DNA of 64,000 nucleotides from Acidobacteriota bacterium (GTDB lineage: Bacteria; Acidobacteriota; Terriglobia; Bryobacterales; Bryobacteraceae), in NCBI GenBank assembly GCA_018268935.1, contig JAFDVS010000013.1, positions 22,401 through 86,400 on the forward strand, in the 5' to 3' direction. This document shows, in pieces, positions 59,721 through 64,000 of the stretch. Made by a program: the position numbers and the translations under genes. The notes under the pieces were generated by a model that had not been told where the DNA came from, did not search any database, and saw only the letters and a list, made by a program, of their open reading frames with translations. Numbering within the stretch: position 1 is the first letter of the stretch; every line of letters starts with the position of its first letter.

Positions 59721-60671
59721 ATGCGACTGCTGATTTCCTTTGCGCTGGGTGTGTCTTTGGCGGCTGGCGCCGATCTGCCGCGGTTTAGTGACGCGGGCGA
59801 ATTGGCCTTCCCGGAAAACTACCGCGATTGGGTGTTCCTTTCGTCAGGGCTGGGAATGACGTACGGCCCTGCGGCGGCGATGGCGTTGGAGAATCCGATG
59901 TTCGACAACGTCTACGTGACGCCGGCGGCATTCGCATCGTTCAAGGAGACGGGCAAGTGGCCCGAAGGAACGATGTTCGCACTGGAGGTACGATTCTCCA
60001 CATCGCAGGGGTCCATCAACAAGGGTGGGTTCTACCAGACCGATATCGCTGCAGTGGAGATCGCAGTGAAGGATACGAAGCGCTTTTCCACCGGCTGGGC
60101 GTACTTCGATTTCTCCGGCGGATTGCGCCCACGCAAGCAGACTGCGAAGGAGCTCGGGCAGAACTCGCGATGCCATTCGTGCCACACGCCGAACGGAGCG
60201 GTGGAGAATACGTTCGTGCAGTTCTACCCTTCGGCGCTGGCTATTGCCGAGAAGAAGGGGACGGTGAAGCCATCGTATAGGGCTCCGGCGCCGTCACCCG
60301 TGCGGGCGTTTCATGACATCCGCGAGAAGAAGGTGGGCGCGGCGCAGTTATTGAATGCGGCACAGGAATTGGATCGCAGCGCTCCGGTGGTGAAGGAGAG
60401 CACGTTGAACATGATGGGGGCGACGTTGCTGCAAGGCGGGGATAAGGAGCAGGCTGTGGCCGTACTGGAGTGGGCTGTGTCCGCGTATCCGCATTCGGCG
60501 AATGCTCAGGATTCGCTGGCTGAGGCTTATGAAGCGAGTGGGAATAAGGACAAGGCTCGGGCGGCGGCTACGAAGGCGAAGGAATTGGTGCGGAACGATT
60601 CGTCGTTGACTGCGGAGCGGAAGCAGCGGTTGGAGAAAGCGATTGAGGATCGGCTGGGGCGGTTGAAGTAG
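59721..60671 (+). CDS. Cytochrome P460-like exported protein with TPR tail
   Basis: 316 residues with a signal peptide (residues 1-16). Residues about 20-190 resemble cytochrome P460: YRDWVFLSSGLGMTYGP, GKWPEGTMFALEV, STGWAYFDF and the haem-binding CHSCH at 151-155, where a Lys near residue 120 could form the cross-link of this family. In the known family members the haem oxidises hydroxylamine, or the protein removes reactive nitrogen species. Residues about 215-310 carry TPR-type helices (LNMMGATLLQGGDKEQAVAVL, DSLAEAYEASGNKDKA), an unusual addition. It converges with the next gene, one base apart. Confidence 0.87.
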   Translation: MRLLISFALGVSLAAGADLPRFSDAGELAFPENYRDWVFLSSGLGMTYGPAAAMALENPMFDNVYVTPAAFASFKETGKWPEGTMFALEVRFSTSQGSINKGGFYQTDIAAVEIAVKDTKRFSTGWAYFDFSGGLRPRKQTAKELGQNSRCHSCHTPNGAVENTFVQFYPSALAIAEKKGTVKPSYRAPAPSPVRAFHDIREKKVGAAQLLNAAQELDRSAPVVKESTLNMMGATLLQGGDKEQAVAVLEWAVSAYPHSANAQDSLAEAYEASGNKDKARAAATKAKELVRNDSSLTAERKQRLEKAIEDRLGRLK

Positions 60672-60672
60672 C

Positions 60673-62301
60673 TTACTGGAACCGGGCTTCGAGTCCCGCA
60701 AAGACATAGCGATAGCGCCAGCCGTGCGTTACGGGTTCGGGAATGCCGTCTACGACCACGCTTGTGCCGAGCCTGGTTTCCCGATAATTCCAGACTTCGA
60801 TCTCCAAACCCTGGGTGGAGGGGCCGAAGAATATCTCCACTTCGCCGCGTCGCGCTTCCGCGAAGAAGCCGCGGAATGTGTAGCTGCTCGGGCGGCTGGG
60901 GTCGTTGGCTCCCGTTCGTACACGGACCATAACCGCGCTGTCGGGGTCGCCGCCTTCCCATTCGATCTTTTTGACGATGTTTCCGAAGCCGCGGGCTGCA
61001 AACGGCAGCACAAAAACCGTTCCGGGGCGCAAGTCTGTTTTGACCCGGATCGGTGGCGGGATGGAGAGACTGGTTTCGAACGGCCCGATTTCCACCGACG
61101 CTCCGCCGCGCACCGTGGAATTCCCTGGCTGAATACTTCCCAGGGGAAGCTTAGAACGGTACTCGGTTGGTCCAACCGGGTTGAATTCCGGCTCGATGGC
61201 CGCGCCCGAGGGCGTAAGCAATTGGATACCTCCGAGTTCCAGATGCTTGGCGTAGTTGTCCATCACTGGGCAACGAGTAGTGAAGTGGGGAACGCTGACC
61301 AGGTGCTGTGCGTTTGGGGGTATGGGCAGCGCGGGAACAGGGATCGGAGTGCGCGAGAAATCGAGGACAAATTCGTCCTGCTCGGGCGGAAACGCTAGCG
61401 ACCCCGTGGCGATGGTTTTCTCCCAACGAAGTAGACCCGTGGGTGCAGGGAGCGATGGGGGACATGGGCCTCCTCCGCGGCGGATGCTGATCGGAACCGC
61501 CTGGCTCGTCCGGTCTCCTCTTGGGAGCCAAAATGGCAGGTCACAACCTTCGGGCGCCCGGGGAGACACCCGGATGTTGACCTGATCGACGCCGACCAAG
61601 CCTGGCACTCGCCCCACCCACGGGAGGTCGCCGAGAGAGATGTTGAGTTCCGGATCGCCAAGCCGAGGCGCCTCCAAAGCGCTGAGAAACCTGGAGGGTG
61701 GGTCACTCGGCGCGGCATCTCCTGGCGCCACCGCCGGGTACGAAACAGGGCCCAAACCGGTGCCGTAGACAACAACCAACCCTCCGGGCTCAGCCGCGTT
61801 CCGCGGGGTGTTGAGTTCCAAAGAGCCGTTCTTCAAGTTGTAAACCTCACCCGTTCCGCATGTTTGATTCTCGTTCATGAAAATGCCGAATCTGCTTCCG
61901 CCAATAAACACGGCTGCCGAGGCGCTGCCCCCGGCATGGGAGACCGTCATCCGGACCGACCAATCCGGTGGGCTCGACAAGAATGGACCTCTTGGGACTT
62001 GGAGAACGATCTTCTCCGGACTGACAGATACCAAGGGGGCAGGGGTGCCGTTGAAAAATACGGTTGTTCCCAGCAGGTCGAAAGGCAAAGGAGTGTGCTC
62101 CGCGCTTGCCGTTCCCGATGCGAGATTGCTGCCAACGACAATGGCTAGTGACATCTCCGTGAGTGCGCTGTAAAGGGAATCGGCCGGTTCCAATTTTGCA
62201 GCGTGGAGGAGGGGACGGGCATCCAGAACAGGCGGTTGCGCGAGAGCGAGTTTCCCGCCCAACGACGCGATGACTAGGATGGTTAGTGTCACCACATCCA
62301 T
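60673..62301 (-). CDS. Secreted protein with TIGR03437-like domain
   Basis: 542 residues. Leader MDVVTLTILVIASLGGKLALA. The part about 155-265 contains VVVYGTGLGPVSYPAVAPGD, LGDLPWVGRVPGLVGVDQVNIRVSP, close in pattern to the TIGR03437 domain that is characteristic of the Solibacter lineage. The N-terminal part also has an IPT-like strand arrangement (IVVGSNLASGTASAEH, PAPLVSVSPEKIVLQVP). The C-terminal 250 residues are beta-rich without a name. AAGGCG seven bases before the ATG is the ribosome site. It converges with the P460 gene. Confidence 0.8.
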   Translation of the reverse strand: MDVVTLTILVIASLGGKLALAQPPVLDARPLLHAAKLEPADSLYSALTEMSLAIVVGSNLASGTASAEHTPLPFDLLGTTVFFNGTPAPLVSVSPEKIVLQVPRGPFLSSPPDWSVRMTVSHAGGSASAAVFIGGSRFGIFMNENQTCGTGEVYNLKNGSLELNTPRNAAEPGGLVVVYGTGLGPVSYPAVAPGDAAPSDPPSRFLSALEAPRLGDPELNISLGDLPWVGRVPGLVGVDQVNIRVSPRAPEGCDLPFWLPRGDRTSQAVPISIRRGGGPCPPSLPAPTGLLRWEKTIATGSLAFPPEQDEFVLDFSRTPIPVPALPIPPNAQHLVSVPHFTTRCPVMDNYAKHLELGGIQLLTPSGAAIEPEFNPVGPTEYRSKLPLGSIQPGNSTVRGGASVEIGPFETSLSIPPPIRVKTDLRPGTVFVLPFAARGFGNIVKKIEWEGGDPDSAVMVRVRTGANDPSRPSSYTFRGFFAEARRGEVEIFFGPSTQGLEIEVWNYRETRLGTSVVVDGIPEPVTHGWRYRYVFAGLEARFQ

Positions 62302-62330
62302 AGCTTAGCGCCTTGCCTCGTAGATTTGAG

Positions 62331-62963
62331 TCAGCCGGCCAAAGCAGAGAGGTCGTCGATCCAATAATCCGGGTTATAGGAAGCCATCTCTTCGTGGTTC
62401 CCATACCCCCACCGCACGGCGCAGATCTTCACTCCAGCGGCGCGGCCGGCGGCCATGTCGGTAGCAGCGTCGCCGATCATCAGCACCTGATCCGGAGGAA
62501 CCCCGAACACCTCCAGCGACTTGTGAATCACGTCAGGAGCAGGCTTAGCCGGAAAACCATCGGTGCCCTGCACATGATCAAAATGCGACAGCAATCCGAA
62601 CTGATCCAGCACCGACCGGACAGTCTGCGTGGACTTGGTAGTAGCCGTCGACTTCCGCCCGCCAATGCGCGCCATCGCCTCGCTCACCCCTGGATAGACC
62701 CGAGTAGAAGAGTGCTTCCGCCCAAGATAGATCGTGCGGTAGTTGGCCAGCAGAGTCTGCTTCTCTTCCTCCGTCACATCGGGGATCAGATCTTCAAACA
62801 GATCGAACAGGTGATACCCAATATACCGGCGAAGATAAGCCTCATCCACAACACGCGCACGAGTCCCGGCGAGAGCTTCGCGCACGGCACCACAGATGTC
62901 GGCGGCGGAGTCTACCAACGTGCCGTCGACATCGAACAGGTAAACAGGGAATCGAGGAATCAC
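62331..62963 (-). CDS. gph: HAD-family phosphatase (phosphoglycolate phosphatase-like)
   Basis: 210 residues. HAD motifs: I in [12 protein letters not shown] (nucleophile Asp and acid Asp), II in TATTKST, III Lys in [11 protein letters not shown], and IV in [16 protein letters not shown]. The cap (about 20-90) is of the C1 type found in Gph and pyrophosphatase PpaX. It would hydrolyse 2-phosphoglycolate from DNA repair, or another small phosphate ester; this choice cannot be made from sequence. Its ATG overlaps the ftsH stop (ATGA), so it is translated with that gene. Confidence 0.88.
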   Translation of the reverse strand: MIPRFPVYLFDVDGTLVDSAADICGAVREALAGTRARVVDEAYLRRYIGYHLFDLFEDLIPDVTEEEKQTLLANYRTIYLGRKHSSTRVYPGVSEAMARIGGRKSTATTKSTQTVRSVLDQFGLLSHFDHVQGTDGFPAKPAPDVIHKSLEVFGVPPDQVLMIGDAATDMAAGRAAGVKICAVRWGYGNHEEMASYNPDYWIDDLSALAG

Positions 62964-64000
62964 GCGGGTTGCGGACCGGCGCCTTCCATCAAACCAGGAA
63001 CGCGGAGTCCGCCTTCGGGACGAACCGCCGGTTGCGGCTTGCCGTCGCCGGAAGTGCGCACAGGGCCAATCGACTCGCCTTCGATCAACAGACGCACCTG
63101 GTTGGCATCCAGCACTTCGCGCTCCAGCAGCGCTTCGGCAACGCGGACCATCGCTTCGCGGTGATCTTCGATGATGGCGCGAGCGCGATCGTAACCCTTC
63201 TGCACCAGCGCGCGAACCTCATCATCGATCTTCATCGCCGTCGATTCGCTGTAGTCGCGGTGCGTGTTGATCTCGCGGCCGAGGAAGATCTGCTCGTCCT
63301 TCTTGCCGAAACTCAACGGGCCGAGTTCGCTCATGCCCCATTCGCAAACCATCTTGCGGGCCAGTTCAGTGGCGCGTTCGATGTCGTTGCTGGCGCCGGC
63401 GCTCTTCATGTTGCAGAAGATCTCGTCGGCAATACGGCCAGCCATGCCAACCGCGATCTGCGCTTCCGCTTGTTCCTTGGTGTAATCCACCTGGTCGCCT
63501 TCGGGCAGGAACATGGTCAAGCCGAGCGCCATACCACGGGGGATGATCGTGACTTTGTGCAGCGGCACGGCCTGCGGAATCTTAGCCGCAACCAGCGCGT
63601 GGCCTGCTTCATGGAAAGCAGTGTGCTTCTTCTCGTCGTCGCTGATGACGCGGCTCTTGCGTTCCACGCCCATCAGCACCTTGTCCTTCGCCATTTCGAA
63701 GTCGATCATCGTGACCACTTTGCGATTCTGGCGGGCGGCGATGAGGGCGGCTTCGTTCACGAGATTGGCGAGATCAGCACCGGCAAAGCGCGGCGTACCA
63801 CGGGCAATGACGCTCAATTCCACATCGTCACCCAGCGGGATCTTCTTGGTGTGTACCTTGAGGATGCTCTCGCGGCCACGCACATCGGGCAGATCCACTA
63901 CAACGCGGCGATCAAAACGGCCGGGACGCAGCAGCGCTGGATCCAACACGTCGGGACGGTTCGTAGCAGCCACGAGGATGACGCCTTCGTTCGACTCGAA
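62960..64000 (-). CDS. ftsH: FtsH ATP-dependent zinc metalloprotease, C-terminal part
   Basis: The gene enters from the right edge; 346 residues are visible. It begins inside the AAA+ domain ([20 protein letters not shown], with the second region of homology and its Arg fingers), then [20 protein letters not shown], and the M41 protease: HEAGH in [14 protein letters not shown], with the third ligand Asp in the [20 protein letters not shown] region. It degrades membrane and regulatory proteins such as LpxC and sigma32 in Escherichia coli. The tail ends in a proline-rich stretch. Upstream membrane helices and Walker motifs are outside the window. Confidence 0.96.
   Translation of the reverse strand, partial: FESNEGVILVAATNRPDVLDPALLRPGRFDRRVVVDLPDVRGRESILKVHTKKIPLGDDVELSVIARGTPRFAGADLANLVNEAALIAARQNRKVVTMIDFEMAKDKVLMGVERKSRVISDDEKKHTAFHEAGHALVAAKIPQAVPLHKVTIIPRGMALGLTMFLPEGDQVDYTKEQAEAQIAVGMAGRIADEIFCNMKSAGASNDIERATELARKMVCEWGMSELGPLSFGKKDEQIFLGREINTHRDYSESTAMKIDDEVRALVQKGYDRARAIIEDHREAMVRVAEALLEREVLDANQVRLLIEGESIGPVRTSGDGKPQPAVRPEGGLRVPGLMEGAGPQPA

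Noticed and set aside
58217..59788. A 523-codon open frame antisense to the SGNH hydrolase
   Set aside because: Shadow of a gene with a complete catalytic set; no start with a ribosome site and no domain.
1..64000. tRNA, rRNA, CRISPR array, insertion sequence or prophage
   Set aside because: I saw no cloverleaf-like gene, no regularly spaced repeats, no transposase or integrase and no target-site duplication; very small RNA genes could still be missed by eye.

Overview
The window looks like a chromosomal stretch of a high-GC Acidobacteriota bacterium, most likely of the Solibacter/Bryobacter lineage. I infer this from its family content: an Oar-like TonB-dependent receptor with an N-terminal carboxypeptidase-regulatory domain, a VWA protein of the acidobacterial type, a TIGR03437-like secreted protein, a paired DUF1592 haem protein and DUF1552 protein, PD40/WD40 proteins fused to a winged helix or a Ser/Thr kinase, a TIGR02999-type ECF sigma factor, and many Tat-like leaders. 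Genes are dense: no gap exceeds 300 bases. I saw no rRNA, tRNA, CRISPR array, insertion sequence or phage gene.

Layout. 1-2692: start of a membrane protein coupled to a nucleotidyltransferase-like gene, a divergent promoter region with phased repeats and an operator, a membrane protein plus winged-helix regulator pair, and uppS. 2711-8972: a YncE/phosphatase fusion, a frameshifted vapC with its small partner gene, an FG-GAP-like exported protein and a caspase-PEGA-TPR protein. 8959-11861: aldo/keto reductase and Tat-type cupin (minus strand), a nitroreductase and two unknown genes. 11847-14625: a CadC-like transmembrane regulator with a beta-propeller sensor, and a secreted DUF3224-like protein. 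14671-20449: a CpaE/TadZ-like ATPase, a single-domain response regulator, kaiC (broken by an in-frame TAA), kaiB and a three-PAS histidine kinase. This is a Kai clock-like signalling cluster without kaiA. 20499-28746: M20 peptidase, DUF3500 protein, two small exported proteins, the ECF sigma factor and a 1303-residue kinase-WD40 protein. 28964-34299: an intact ribbon-helix-helix/PIN toxin-antitoxin pair, the Oar-like receptor and ilvE. 34400-38286: SH3 lipoprotein, amidohydrolase and an Nramp-like transporter. 38283-41344: a NarL-type two-component system. 41407-47625: DUF1592/DUF1552 pair, VWA protein, an HTH-less S24 (LexA/UmuD-type) protein joined to a macrodomain protein, and an unknown gene. 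47626-49124: an exported cyanophycinase and exported Pcm operon. 49195-54543: amino-acid permease, folD, an enolase-superfamily protein, a DinB-like protein and a Gfo/Idh/MocA oxidoreductase. 54636-60671: a kinase-TPR protein, PQQ-type propeller, SGNH hydrolase and a P460-like cytochrome. 60673-64000: a TIGR03437-like protein, a gph-like HAD phosphatase and the C-terminal two-thirds of ftsH.

The points most worth checking are the two broken genes (kaiC nonsense, vapC frameshift) in otherwise intact contexts, the repeated TANNNT hexamer 6-9 bases before Shine-Dalgarno-less starts (probably leaderless mRNAs), an AGTAC-AAA-GTACT operator over a consensus -35 box, three 11-bp-phased GTNACGG repeats, the S24/macrodomain pair and the cyanophycinase/Pcm pair. 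Starts were chosen from visible ribosome binding sites, overlaps and signal peptides; all family names come from reading the translations, not from a search.
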